Shown here one piece after another: positions 43,172-54,399 of a DNA stretch of 64,000 nt. The stretch is from Reticulitermes speratus (lineage: Eukaryota; Arthropoda; Insecta; Blattodea; Rhinotermitidae). How positions within the stretch are numbered: position 1 is the first letter of the stretch; each line of letters starts with the position of its first letter. Below the pieces are notes generated by a model. The model made no database searches and was not told where the DNA came from. It was given only the letters and a program-made list of their open reading frames with translations. The position numbers and the translations under genes were made by a program. The stretch lies in NCBI GenBank assembly GCA_021186555.1, contig JAJKFL010000011.1:10626001-10690000 (forward strand), read 5' to 3'.

Positions 43172-43445
43172 GGGGGGGGGGGGTGCAGGATAACTAATTG
43201 AGTATAGTGACTAGGCTACAAACTGGAAGACCGAGGTTTGATTCCCAGGACAGTAGAGGTGTGTCTTTTCACCACCGCGTCCGACCGGCTGTAGTTCCAC
43301 CCAGCCTCCTGGGGGCCTACTTTCCCACGAGAAAAGTGGTCGAGGCGTCGAGATGATCACTGAACCACACCCAGAGATGAGCTATACCTCTAATTCTCCA
43401 TACTCCTTCGAGGCGTGCTGCTTCATTTAGCACACGAACAAATAT
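43172..43445 (+). mobile_element. tRNA-related SINE, family E (copy 1)
   Basis: After a G-run: GGATAACTAATTGAGTATAG, B-box-like GAGGTTTGATTCCCAG, then CACCACCGCGTCCGACCGGC, CACCCAGCCTCCTGGGGGCC, GGTCGAGGCGTCGAGATGAT, and a tail with AGCTATACCTCTA. CACCCAGCCTCCT and AGCTATACCTCTA are shared with family B, so the two families share a body or 3' module. The 5' end is uncertain. Confidence 0.7.
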
Positions 43446-43450
43446 GTATT

Positions 43451-43722
43451 GGCGGCCGGGATAGCGTAGTCGGTATAGCGACTCGTTACGGGCTGGACGG
43501 TCCGGGGATCGAATTCCGGTGGGGGCGAGATTTTCCGCAGCCGTCCAGACCGGCCCTGGGGCCCACCCAGCCTCCTTTACAATGGGTACCGGGTCATTGC
43601 CGGGGGTAAAGCAGGCGTTGACCACCCACCCCCATCTAGCGCCGAGGTTAACGAAAGAGTAGAGCTATACCTCTACTCCCCCTCTGGGCCTTCATGGCTG
43701 TTTTAAGGTGAACTTTACCTTT
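43451..43722 (+). mobile_element. Chimeric SINE family B at duplication joint
   Basis: Bases up to 43486 (GGCCGGGATAGCGTAGTCGG, CTCGTTACG) match the SINE at 47436; bases from 43508 on (ATCGAATTCCGGTGGGGGCG and body) match the SINE at 39532. The left flank CACGAACAAATATGTATTGG matches the left flank of the 47436 SINE and the right flank TTATTATGCAAGATTAGGAA that of the 39532 SINE. No own target duplication. The switch lies in the 21 identical bases 43487-43507. Confidence 0.95.
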
Positions 43723-44445
43723 TATTATGCAAGATTAGGAACTCACGGGATGTGACGCCCCCAGTATAAGAAAGTAAACTTAATATTCTTGGTTTATTTG
43801 ACGCCGATATATCAGCTGAATATGTTATGTAACGTAGAAATGTGTAAGAGGGGTTGTGATCTCGTACACGAACTGACGTCGAATGAAATAGGTAACACAC
43901 AAAATTAAGAATCCACAATATTACAGCTGAAGCGGCCTTGAAGTTTGGTAGTGAAGCCTCAGTGCTGAAGAATAAAGACGAACAAATATTGGAACCAGCA
44001 CAAACGAAATTATTAAGACATTTATTAGGAATTACTAAGTTAGACAGGGAAGGAAATCAATCCGTCAGGGAGAAACTTTGAGTGCAGAACACTGTTTTGG
44101 AAATACAACAATTCCAATGCGAGTGGCTGCAACACGTAGAGAAAATGGACACAGACAGGATACAAAACAGGCACTGAAATATAGGTCAAAGGGAAAGAGA
44201 AGCATAGGACGACCGAGGAAACGATGGAAGGACCAGCTTCATCTTGAGGGACAAAGAAAAGGCACTACGCCTAACACTTCACAGCTCATGATGATGATGA
44301 TAATGATGATGATGAAATGGATAACAAATCAGTAATTATGTGTATTTTAATGACGCTGCCATCAGTGTAGGAAAGTTCCACCAAGATCTCATAGTGCTAC
44401 TGACCAGCAGATCTTAGGTCGTTCAAGTGACAAGTTATGCCTTTG

Positions 44446-44696
44446 AAATCTGTGGTCTTCTGGGTTATTACACGGCGTCGTGTGGTAATTATTTACCGAC
44501 GTTTCGGGACAACGTATCGGTCCCATCTTCACGGGTCAAGATTCCAAGTAGGAATCTTGTTGGAATCTTGAACCGTGAAGATGGGACCGATACGTTGTCC
44601 CGAAACGTCGGTAAATAATTACCACACGACGCCGTGTAATAACCCAGAAGACCATAGATTTCATCAACATCGCGGCGGAAGCCTGAAATCAAGGAT
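44446..44696. mobile_element. Family 2 foldback element, 12-bp TSD (copy 2)
   Basis: Duplicate of 40496-40746, with GTTATGCCTTTG at 44434-44445 and 44697-44708. Sequence identical or nearly so. Confidence 0.88.
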
Positions 44697-44811
44697 GTTA
44701 TGCCTTTGTTCTACTGGCATGTGAAACCTGTATTTTGTTCACTCTGTGTGTCTCGCCTGTGTGTTTTGTACAATTCCCGCAATAAGCAGCCTTAACAAAT
44801 ACAGTCGAACC

Positions 44812-44991
44812 CGGTTATAACGACATCGGCTTATACGACACCTCGCCTATAGCGTCAGATATTCTGTGATACCAATTAATTCCCTCACTGTTAACCGTAA
44901 CATTATACTCCTCAGTTATAACGACACCCGTTTATAACGACACATATATTCACTCCCTTTCATGACGTTATAACCGAGTTCGACTCTACTG
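44812..44991. mobile_element. pogo/Tigger-like MITE (copy 2)
   Basis: Duplicate of 40852-41041 with AGTTATAACGACACCCGTTT in place of the changed bases in copy 1. Confidence 0.55.
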
Positions 44992-45339
44992 TGATATGGG
45001 GAAGGATTTTTAAAACTTAGCAGACCGACGCGTATTGTTTCAATTGCCAGAAGAAATGTTGAACAGCACGAAGGGGTGGGGTGGGAATAGACATTAGGGT
45101 GTGTCCAGGCACACCCTAGTATCTAAAAAAAGTGGATTTGCTTTTTCAATTCAACCGCATGATACGCTCTTTTAGTTTTAAAAGTACGAGTTGTTGCATT
45201 ACGCAATAAGCGTCTCTTTAGTTTGTTTGGTGAACAGACGCAGCACCACACAATATTCAGTACAACAAAAGGCACTCTATTGTTTTCAGAAGTTCTGTAT
45301 TATTTTGTTGGACTGAATGTTGTGTGATTTGATTATCGA

Positions 45340-45455
45340 CAGTGCACGGTGTGAACAGTATACAGTGCACGGTGTGAACAGTATACAGTGCACGGTGTGA
45401 ACAGTATACAGTGCACGGTGTGAACAGTATACAGTGCACGGTGTGAACAGTATAA
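45340..45455. repeat. 23-bp tandem repeat, copy 2
   Basis: Five near-identical GTGCACGGTGTGAACAGTAT ACA units. Cleaner than copy 1, showing the array changed length and sequence after the duplication. Confidence 0.93.
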
Positions 45456-45550
45456 AATTAAATACTGTCCTTTAAGAGCCTGCATTCAATAAATATTCGC
45501 CTTTTAAAAATTAAAAATACAATTCCCTGGACGCATATCCTAACGAAATG

Positions 45551-45670
45551 AGATCTGCGCTCTTCTGGGATATTACACGGCGTCGTGTGGTAATTACGAC
45601 ACGACGCCGTGTAATATCCCAGAACAGTGCAGATCTCATCAACATCACGACGGAAGACTGAAATCAAGCA
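45551..45670. mobile_element. Family 2 foldback, compact core-less form (copy 2)
   Basis: Duplicate of 41567-41686; left target duplication TAACGAAATG 45541-45550, right TAACGAAATT 45671-45680 with one change. CAGAACAGTGCAG replaces CAGAAGAGCGCAG. Confidence 0.85.
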
Positions 45671-45864
45671 TAACGAAATTTGTTGTGTGTTGGGGGCCGG
45701 GCATAATAAAACTGTGCCGACACAAATGTGTTCGGACAAATATTGTGTGAACTGTCAGATCTTAAATTTCATTATTCAGACAAAGAAACAGCACAGATTG
45801 GCTTCAAACAAGCCTATCCTCCTATAAATGTAAAGAAAAATTGTCATTAAGAAACTCAATTTAG

Positions 45865-46095
45865 ATTCTACGTTGAGAATTATTGTCTTCTGGAAAGTGA
45901 AGCCATGTACTTATCAGATTGGTACGTACCATCGTTTCGGAGGAACCTACTGCCTTTATCTGCATCTCCCCTCCATCTTATACCCTGCTGAAGGAGGTAG
46001 TATGTTCCGCCGTAACGTTGGTGCCTGTCTACCAAACTATACGTCGTCACATCGAACAAGATTACAATTCTCATGGTCACTACCGTGAAAACCTT
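45865..46095. mobile_element. Diverged foldback with degenerate core (copy 2)
   Basis: Duplicate of 41880-42110. Confidence 0.5.
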
Positions 46096-46454
46096 AACAC
46101 TCACACACACTCTGTGTTATTTATGAAACCATAACCAATAAACATCTTTCAGGCATGATACATTAACACAGAACAACTAAAACCAACATTTTAAGGCTGT
46201 TCACTCCGTGCATTGTTCTGTTCAGTGCAGTCAGTTTATTGTAACAACTAAATGCACAGTGCTGTTCACATATGAATGTTACACATATAGAAACATTTTA
46301 ACCATGTTTTAGTGTTTTAACTATATGTTTTGTAAAATAATATAAGATGTGCCTTTTAAACTATAGCGATATCACCAACTTAGCCTAGAAAATGTGGAAC
46401 CATATAAAAAAATGGCTTGTTTACTGACAGTTGGTTTCAAACTTGGCATCACGT

Positions 46455-46693
46455 ATTTTATATCATATGTACCGTGCAATTTGTCATAAGTTTAAGTCAA
46501 CCAATGCACAACAATTATTAACAAAGTATATTTGTAACCGCTACATACTGGGGTATCTGGATGCCATAGATATTTGTGATTCTTTGATGCGCCCCCTGAA
46601 GATGGCAACTTGAATGCCGAAACGTATGTATGGGTTACAAGTATACTTTGTCAATAATTCTTGTGCATTAGTTGGTTTGACTTAGACTTATGA
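46455..46693 (+). mobile_element. Inner hammerhead foldback, 8-bp TSD (copy 2)
   Basis: Duplicate of 42470-42708 with CATCACGT at 46447-46454 and 46694-46701. Confidence 0.88.
46591..46634 (+). ncRNA. Hammerhead-ribozyme-like motif (copy 2)
   Basis: CCCC, CTGAAGA, T, GGC hairpin GCC, GAAAC, GTATGTA, TGGG. Core intact. Stem I is CCC/GGG with a mismatch next to the cleavage site. Confidence 0.58.
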
Positions 46694-46699
46694 CATCAC

Positions 46700-46745
46700 G
46701 TGCTCCCTGAAGACGGTGCACTAGCAGCGAAACATGTCAGAGCGA
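46700..46745 (+). ncRNA. Hammerhead-like motif of outer element (copy 2)
   Basis: GCTC, C, CTGAAGA, hairpin CGGTGC..GCAGC, GAAAC, ATGTC, A, GAGC. Core and GTC triplet intact; stem II is weak. Confidence 0.5.
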
Positions 46746-47156
46746 TATATGTAACATTCACATGTGAACAGCAGTGTGCATTTAGTTGGTACAATAAACT
46801 GACTGCATTAAGATCAGCACGTCTGTTACGGTCCGACATACAAATGGTTCACATGCCACACAAAGGTGTTGCATCATTCAGTTTTCTGCATTCTAAACTG
46901 AGAGGGCCTAACATTGTTCAGTTCAAACAGCTAGATGATGAGGCACAGCAACGCTTCATTATCGGCAGTTCGAACGGCGAACATCCCGCGGTTTCATGAA
47001 AGTGGCCTGAGCCGTTCTGGCAGCCACGCCCACAAACTTCATTTCTCTTTTCACTCGCATACGGGCTGTGCGTTATGTTGTGCGTCCATACGCACTTATA
47101 CATTCATATTATTGTATAAATAAAATTTTGAACGTACACAGTCAGCTGGTGCAAAG

Positions 47157-47430
47157 GGGGGGGGGGGGGGTGCAGGATAACTAATTGAGTATAGTGACTA
47201 GGCTACAAACTGGAAGACCGAGGTTTGATTCCCAGGACAGTAGAGGTGTGTCTTTTCACCACCGCGTCCGACCGGCTGTAGGTTCCACCCAGCCTCCTGG
47301 GGGCCTACTTTCCCACGAGAAAAGTGGTCGAGGCGTCGAGATGATCACTGAACCACACCCAGAGATGAGCTATACCTCTACTTCTCCATACTCCTTCGTA
47401 GCGTGCTGCTTCATTTAGCACACGAACAAA
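47157..47430 (+). mobile_element. tRNA-related SINE, family E (copy 2)
   Basis: Duplicate of 43172-43445; the G-run at the start is a few bases longer here. Confidence 0.7.
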
Positions 47431-47435
47431 TATGT

Positions 47436-47720
47436 ATTGGCGGCCGGGATAGCGTAGTCGGTATAGCGACTCGTTACGGGCTGGACGGTCCGGGGTTCGA
47501 ACCCCGGGGATGCAACATGTTCCCTACCCGTCCGGAGCAGTCCCGAGGCGCACCCAGCCTCCTGTACAATGTGTGCCGGGTCTCTTACCCTGGGATAAAG
47601 CGACCGGGGCGTGACGTTAACCACCCACCCCCATCTAGCACCGAGCTTAAAGACAGAGCTATACCTACTCCTCTTCTGGGCCTTCATGGTCTCTTATAGG
47701 GCGACCTTTGCCTTTCTTTT
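47436..47720 (+). mobile_element. tRNA-derived SINE, family B, at right edge of duplication, 10-bp TSD
   Basis: ACAAATATGT at 47426-47435 and 47721-47730. Head GGCCGGGATAGCGTAGTCGG and a perfect B box GGGGTTCGAACCCCGG. The body is a distinct subfamily (GCAACATGTTCCCTACCCGT, GGTCTCTTACCCTGGGATAA). Second parent of the chimeric SINE at 43451. Confidence 0.93.
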
Positions 47721-47730
47721 ACAAATATGT

Positions 47731-48235
47731 TTTTATTAAAGTTAGGAGGTAGTTGAATGAGTGTAATATTAGCGTGATAGAAGTTGTATCTTGTCTTCTA
47801 CAATTTTTAAAGTAAAAATTGTTACCAAATGTGCAAGTTATACAACATTAAAAGAGAAATACAGTTCTACGTTACGTGATATCAGTTGATATCATTCCGC
47901 TATACGAGTAAAACAATAATAATGGGCACAGCAGCTACGTCCCCACAAATATGTGAGTTTCACTTAACTCCAAGAAACAAAGTGCTTACTAACAAGCTAC
48001 TAGTCGCTCATCATGCGGGTCATATGAAAAGTAAACACCTACTTCAACGGAAGGAAAGAGGAACTCCGTTTGTCCTGTTCTTTAACAAGTGACGCCATAC
48101 TTATCAGACCTACCGCATACCTTCTGACCTACGTCATTATGGGTGCATTTACTTCACAGATGACACCACGTTGTGATCAGCTACTAGACAGAGTTTCATT
48201 ATACACCAAGCACGTCGCAAGAGATATTTTTTTTC
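47731..48235. other. Low-copy noncoding stretch
   Basis: No gene recognised; a 68-codon frame at 47886-48092 has no features. Confidence 0.4.
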
Positions 48236-48484
48236 CCAGTGGCGCAACAGCCCCTAGTGGGCCGGGCCTCCTCATTATTGAGGTTTCACGATCACACTCA
48301 GACACACCACACTCGGTAGGACTCCTCTGTACGAGTGATCAGCCCGACGCAGAGACCTCTACCTGACAACACACAACACTCACAAGAGACAGACATCCAT
48401 GGCCAGGCGGGATTCGAACCCACAATCCCATCAAGTGAACGGCCGCAGACCCAAGCCTTAGACCGCGCGGCCACTGGGATCGGC
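48236..48484 (-). mobile_element. tRNA-derived SINE, family A
   Basis: B box GGGTTCGAATCCC on the minus strand, GCCGCGCGGTCTAAGGCTTG A box, T-run at the tail side. AAGAGATA to the left and AAAAGATA to the right may be a worn target duplication. Confidence 0.88.
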
Positions 48485-50419
48485 CAAAAGATACTTTAGT
48501 CCATTGAAATCTGTTATATAAATTTCGCGTAAAGCAGTGACCAACTGTTGGCCCTTAAAACCAAAATTAACCTAAAAATTATACACAATGATTCACTTCC
48601 TCCTCACAGAGAACGCAGTCTCTGTCGATTCTAAATACCAAACGGTGAATAACATATAGAGAAATAATAGCTTTTCATTGTGAGAATCACATTAAACACA
48701 TGAACGAAATCTGTGGGCAGAATGTCGAATTTGTTCATGTTAAATGTGGTGGTACAAGTGGTAACCATTTGGCTCTAAAGGATTAATATAACGTGTATGA
48801 GGAGTAATCGTAGCACCAAGACACACGTACGAGAGTCACTTAACGACAGGTCACTTTGCCGTCAGTAACACAGGTGACATGTCTGGAAGGGGGAGTGGTG
48901 CATAACAGTAATCAGTGATTATGAAAGCAGACTAACAGGTGAGTTCAACGCAATGGTTATTATTATTATTTCAACCAATCTGCACACTCCACAAATGATT
49001 GCCAAAAAAGTTCTGCAATTTGTACGTACATATCTGCACTTGGTCAAAGCGAACATATTATAAGTTGCTATTTTTTTATTTTATACACACAGCTGTATGT
49101 TACAGAATGAGCCACATTTTATATATAATAATGAGCAGCACATTTCGTGGCCTAAGTTACATTATTTTGACCGCACATGCCGAAGTGAACACGTGGGTCA
49201 GTTGAAATGGTAACATCAAAATGCATTATACATTACATAAATTCCTTTAAAAATGTTATTATAATCTAAAATACAGGTTATTTTGTCATCTCAGGGCTTC
49301 ATGCTCGATGAAAATCCCGTTGTAAAGCTTGGCTTGCAAATGGTTATGTGAAAATGGACAATGTCAAACAGAAACGTGCTAATAGCGAAACACCAGAGTT
49401 AAGTAAAACTGCGACAGTTTGCAATGCATGCTTAACACGACTGATTACGAAGGCACAACTACAGATACTTCGTTTTGAAGATATCCTAAACAAAATGCAT
49501 CATGATTGAGGGAAGTGCAGTACTTTCTGTGATACCACATGTTTCGACTGGCCATTAAATGCGTATTCACAACAACACACTTGTCATTTTCTTAAACATA
49601 CTCATTACGATCACTTTACACTGTATCAATTAAGTATATAAATAAAATACACAAATTGAACAGCAATGTGTACATTCCATTTTCAAACTTAACAAAGTGT
49701 TAATGAAAGTTTAACAGAATTTATTTCATGAACGTGTGTACCCACCTGATCACATGCTCACTGATTCCGGCAGAAAGCCTTTCCCATGTAAGTCACTGCT
49801 TAAACTATGAACCTCTATATTATTACAAAGGTAATTATTACTTCACCCTTACATTAACAGTCATGATACTATTATCACCAAAGCTCTACTACTGTCGTGA
49901 CACAGTCCACTGACAAGGTCCCACGCTCCAAACAGCCTAATAGACACTAGCTGTACAGGAGATAGGGCTGCAGCATGGTGATATCAAGAAAAATAATCCA
50001 AGCAGTCATACCCGTAGTAGAATTTGAATCTATAAAACATTATGAGCAAATATTTAATGAAACATTTAACTCCTACACAGTATGTATATACTACGTATAT
50101 AGTGTTTTCAGGAACCATACCGACAGACTTCCAGGGCTTGTTCACTACCCACAAGTAACCTTGAAATTGTATATCGATGTATCCGCATTCATATTTGAGA
50201 TACATACCTGACACTTCGCATGGAGATTGGTGGATGAGATAATAGGGTAAGAAGATAGAAAACGCCCGCAGAGCTAACACTTCTGGAACGTTCGCGTAAC
50301 CATAACAATGAAGAAAGATTGGTAATATTGGTATCCAGGCAAATATGGTAGCGGAAGTAGCCACAATAATCATAAGAACATTCGGAACCTTGGCAACCAT
50401 GGTACCTAGCAAACCAATG
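48485..50419. other. Low-copy AT-rich noncoding stretch
   Basis: A (TTATTA)n patch at about 48958-48970. CACATGTTTCGACTGGCCAT near 49546 resembles the GCCGAAACATGTGG part of a core but lacks CTGANGA. Long minus frames at 49984-50743 run through the neighbouring foldback and are not credible. Confidence 0.4.
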
Positions 50420-50426
50420 GTAACGT

Positions 50427-50657
50427 TGAGATCTGTGCTCTTCTGGGATATTACACAGCGTCTGTGGTAATCCTTTACCGGCGTATCGGGACAACGTATC
50501 GGTCCCATCCTTTTTTTTTTTTTGGACTTCCTGACCCTTGAAGATGGGACCGATACCTGTGTACCGCAACGTCGGTGAAGGATTACCACTCAACGCTGTG
50601 TAATACCCCAGAAGAGCGCAGATCTCAACATCGCGGCGGAAGCCTGATATCACAACA
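50427..50657. mobile_element. Family 2 foldback element, 7-bp TSD
   Basis: GTAACGT at 50420-50426 and 50658-50664. Arms GAGATCTGTGCTCTTCTGGG and inverse, separated by a T-run (50509-50524). Core partly decayed: GATACCTGTGTACCGCAACG in the right arm in place of ..TCCCGAAACG. Confidence 0.82.
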
Positions 50658-50664
50658 GTAACGT

Positions 50665-52799
50665 CAGTACCCAGGGCAGTCACAAATGAAGATAGGTCTT
50701 CATGACAGGTGTAATTTTGTCCGGTTTTAACCAGATGTATCAATAGATTTCAGTAAATCTCCTCAATGACAATTTTCACGCAAATTCGTCCGTGGGAATG
50801 AAGTCGTTTCAGGCGGACAGACAGATAAATCGGCTAACGGTCGGACATGAGGAAGCTAACGGTCACTTTTCGCAACTGTTTTGCGAAGGCGCATAGAAAC
50901 GAAACATCCTTCGTTCCTTCTTCTCACAAGCTCATGTAATTCAGAACCCCGATAAACAAACGTACTTAACAAAATGCCGCCTACTTCCATCACTGCAGAG
51001 TATACAGCGACGTGTCAATGACTGGCTACGCGCGCAGACGAGCCACGTCAGCAGGACGTCAGGCAGCATAAATGTGTCTCCTCACACAGCGCGGTGCAAG
51101 GTCAGCACGGACACTCTCGCAGATATGATATAACTGTAGATACGGCGACATCAATTACCTGCGAGTAGCAAATAAGCCCTGAAGTTACCGGACAAGCTGT
51201 GCCTTGAACATCTTACACTTTACGAGGGAAGTAAATACACAACAATTTTCATGTAAGATAAAGAATAGTAAAGCAGTGAAGTGGCATTTAATTAGTTTCC
51301 GCTGATGTTAAATTTGCAAATGCACAGCGTGGTACAAAACTAGACACCAACTTGTTTAATAGTCTTTCATAGCTTTACCAATATGTGCACCAAATCTGTA
51401 CGACAATGCTTTGCTGTATGTTAGTGGACTGGTTTTAATTTATGGCTGATAAACATTTATAAAATTACTCGTATTTGTATTGGACGATCAAAACCATGTT
51501 GATGCTATAGCGCAATAAACAAATAAAAGAGTTACCACCTGTTCCATCGGACGAGCAGTTCGCTGAAATGTAAAGGTAAAATTGTCGCATTTGGAACTGA
51601 AGAGTTGTAGCAACACACGAGTGATGGCAGCACTGCACCATATTGCATACCAATGAATGAAGACAATAAAAAATCAACATTATTTCTGCCGAAAGTTGAG
51701 TTCACAAACAAAGTACTTTATCACTAATATAAGAAGGCATTATAAACATGTGATGACAATTCTATTACCAATTGACTTCTATCCATGTAATTTCGACATT
51801 GGCATAATTTCACGGCTTATCACAGTGATAAGGCAAGTCACACTACCAATTATTACTCTTTTAAAATAAAAATAAGGTGCTGCTGAAATACAAAATCCAC
51901 TCGCAAATGAATTCTCTTCAACATGACACAATGGAAAAAAGAAAACACATTATACCACTATAAAAATTTGTAACTGAAGATTTTACTTCATAATAAACTG
52001 TTAAAGTCTACACTAAGATTTAATAAAGAAAATGATCGAATAAGGATTATTTGCTGAAATTAATACTTAAATAAGCTATCAATGACACTGAAATGAAAAT
52101 TATTTTCACGTTAAAACTGAACACGATTTAATAACATATATGTTCATAAAGCTGTCTGACACAGCAACGAATCTACATTTAATAATTTTGCTTTCACGTC
52201 TAAAATAATTTATAGAAAGGAACTAGACAAAATATAGATATACAGATAAAAACTAAGCACTCTATTTTTGTTGTTATTGTTACTGAACCAGAACATTAAG
52301 GTATGTATATTTATTTAACAGTGGTAGCAACAAGATGTGTCACTTAAAAAGCTCGCCTGTATTTCGTATGCCATATCCAGTGAGTTCAGAAGACGCAGCA
52401 ATTCAACCGGCTTACAAATAAAATTCCTTCCGTAACATTCACACAGATAAATAACAACAAACTAAATTCAAAGTACTGTGTACCTAAATGCCCACTAATT
52501 TCATGACAAGCAAGAACAATCAATTTCTCCACACAACCTTCACTTAAGCAAGTCTACATGCCTACAATTTATACAGACTTAGACTGAACAGATAGTGAAT
52601 TACTGACAGCCCAAATAAGCAGCAAAGTGTCCATTATGAAATTTTATAAATTTCCATATATGTTAATTACTTTGCGGCTAAATTTATTTCTTAACAGTAG
52701 TCAACTGAATTAAATTTCTGATAAGGATATTACATTACAAGAAACTATCTTGCATTAATACGTTTTAGGTGTGAACGTACACCCTATTTGTCGCGAGAC
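50665..52799. other. Low-copy AT-rich noncoding stretch
   Basis: A GC-richer patch at 50990-51110. Segment near 50770-50840 (GGCGGACAGACAGATAAATC) resembles a common decayed insect repeat. No gene recognised. Confidence 0.4.
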
Positions 52800-52975
52800 C
52801 TCAGTTTCTCACATCGGTGTTGCTAGAGACTCAAACCTTCTGGGCTGTTAAACCGTGTCGACTGCTAAATATTCATCGGCATTTCGAAAGGTCATACTGT
52901 CTTCAGCTTCAGGACCAAAGCAGCAGACTGCTTAGCCCTCTAGACAAGGTGAATGATACCAGAAGACTGGAATCT
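52800..52975. mobile_element. Family 2 relative, degenerate relic
   Basis: GTTGCTAGAGACTCAAACCT, TCTGGGCTGTTAAACCGTGT and, further on, CATCGGCATTTCGAAAGGTC..CTGTCTTCAGC: on the minus strand GCTGAAGACAG..TTTCGAAATGCCGATG is a decayed core. Ends unclear. Confidence 0.45.
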
Positions 52976-54193
52976 ACAGTGTGTTTTTCTTCAACGTACG
53001 TAGAAAATTCAATCATTGCATTTATGCAAAACATCATAATATAGAGTGTGGCACAATATTTATCATATCTGTCCATGAATTTAGATGTAGAATACTGGAA
53101 ACATCCACAAACTATTTTTGTGGCAAAAGTTTATGATCCATATCGTAATCGCTAGGCGATCTTAATGCCACACATGCCGCGGATTTAGATTACTGATTGA
53201 GTGAATGTCAGTGACCACGATATGGTGTGGGTGTCCAAGCTTGCGAGTGCATCAGTTACGCAAATTCGTATCTCATAATTAAGTTTGTGCAATAGCAATG
53301 CTACATGTAAAGAGTAATCCCATTTGTGTAGAAACTGCACTTTTCACAGTAAACTGCATTAAATTTGTAACATAATTAACTGAAATAATGTGCTGATAGG
53401 CGTATATCTTTAGGTCGCCCTGAATTACAAGCACTGAGTGAGGTTAAAATCATACAGTCTGATACATAACATTAAGAGCCTGTGTCAAATTCTGTATGCA
53501 CATATTTTCGTTTCATATCAACAAACCTTGAAATCTACAGTCACGTTTACATAAAAACGAGTTCCTTACAAGAGAGCGGCAGGCATCAGTGGAATGACTG
53601 CCATACCGCTTGGCATCTCGAGCAACTCTTCAGTTCCAAGAGCACTTGATTTTACATCAAAGAGCAGATCTCCAGCTAAGACTGCGTATACGCGGGCGGC
53701 ACACGCTAGCCCGTGTATGTTTACTATACATGCTGCGGTTACATTAGAGTTGTAGCACTAAAGCTGCTTCTGTAACTGCCACAGCTATCTCTGTCACATC
53801 GGCTTCAAAAAAAGACGCAAGTGGCTAGGATAATTAGAAGTTGCAAACTGCTTGCTTATGTACACTCTTGTGACACGTTATACATAACAATAAGGAAATG
53901 TTTTATTCTAGATCACAGACAATTTGCTTATTTTAATAAAGAAAACAATCTTCTTAAAATAAGAAACCAAACACACTTGTATCCCTATATCTAAAGAAGC
54001 ATTAACTATAGATTATCAAAAGATAAACAGCCACAAACAACCACAATTTATTTATGCGCTTGTAAAATAATCAATCAGCAAAACTGAAAATTCCGTACAA
54101 AGAACATTTTTATGTGTCTGTAGTAAGTTTGCTGAATTAATTAGTACTGTGAATTTTGCAGATGGGGCCCGTTAGAATGAAGAAGTCAAAACT
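52976..54193. other. Low-copy AT-rich noncoding stretch
   Basis: No gene or repeat recognised. Confidence 0.4.
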
Positions 54194-54205
54194 TAGAACA
54201 TCTAG

Positions 54206-54387
54206 CAGTATTATAACCAACAAATGCACTTTTTGTATTTCTGTGGTCCAGCCATCATCTGATGATGATGGCTGGACCACAGCCGAAACATATGTAGGGT
54301 AAAAGTGTAACAGAAATACAAAAAGTGCATTTGTTGGTTATAATACTGCTAACTGAATCAAAATCCACGGTGAATATAACGTGAACA
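54206..54387 (-). mobile_element. Hammerhead foldback element in reverse, 12-bp TSD
   Basis: Perfect duplication TTAGAACATCTA at 54194-54205 and 54388-54399. The leader is at the right end, reversed (ATCCACGGTGAATATAACGT), so the element points left. Arms: AACCAACAAATGCACTTTTT at 54215 and its inverse at 54323-54343. One arm lost about 25 bp including GCCGAAACATATGTAGGGT; the other keeps it. No ORF. Confidence 0.88.
54264..54300 (+). ncRNA. Partial hammerhead-like motif
   Basis: GATGATGGC hairpin GCC, GAAAC, ATATGTA, GGGT, but the stem I strand before CTGATGA is replaced by the palindrome joint, so this copy cannot form stem I by itself. Confidence 0.4.
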
Positions 54388-54399
54388 TTAGAACATCTA

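Larger units (their letters stand above)
39556..43486. repeat. ~3.93-kb segmental duplication, copy 1
   Basis: Matches 43487-47474 base for base with rare substitutions and a few indels: an 18-20 bp deletion near 40260, a ~40 bp deletion near 41220 and a different number of 23-bp repeats. Both copies contain the same ordered set: family B SINE tail, family 2 foldbacks, pogo-like MITE, 23-bp repeats, nested hammerhead foldbacks, family E SINE. Confidence 0.96.
46222..46798 (+). mobile_element. Hammerhead foldback with nested insert (copy 2)
   Basis: Duplicate of the outer element at 42237-42813, left arm GTCAGTTTATTGTAACAACT, right arm TTTAGTTGGTACAATAAACT. Confidence 0.82.
43487..47474. repeat. 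~3.99-kb segmental duplication, copy 2
   Basis: Second copy of 39556-43486. Differences seen: AAGAGAAGCATAGGACGACC present near 44195 and absent in copy 1, about 40 extra bases with AGTACGAGTTGTTGC near 45182, CTC-AGTTATAACGACACCC versus CTC-TGTTATAACAACACTC near 44912, and scattered single changes. Overall identity looks very high (well above 95%). Confidence 0.96.

Noticed and set aside
2156..48484. tRNA genes suggested by A and B boxes
   Set aside because: Every tRNA-like head is attached to a multi-copy SINE body, most with target duplications and no complete cloverleaf; none looks like a functional tRNA.
49541..49575. GCCGAAACATGTGG-like piece on the minus strand as another ribozyme
   Set aside because: Only GAAAC and flanks match; no CTGANGA or stem I strand upstream.
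49984..50743. Minus-strand frames of 201 and 184 codons
   Set aside because: They overlap in different frames and run through a family 2 foldback with a T-run; no recognisable domain.
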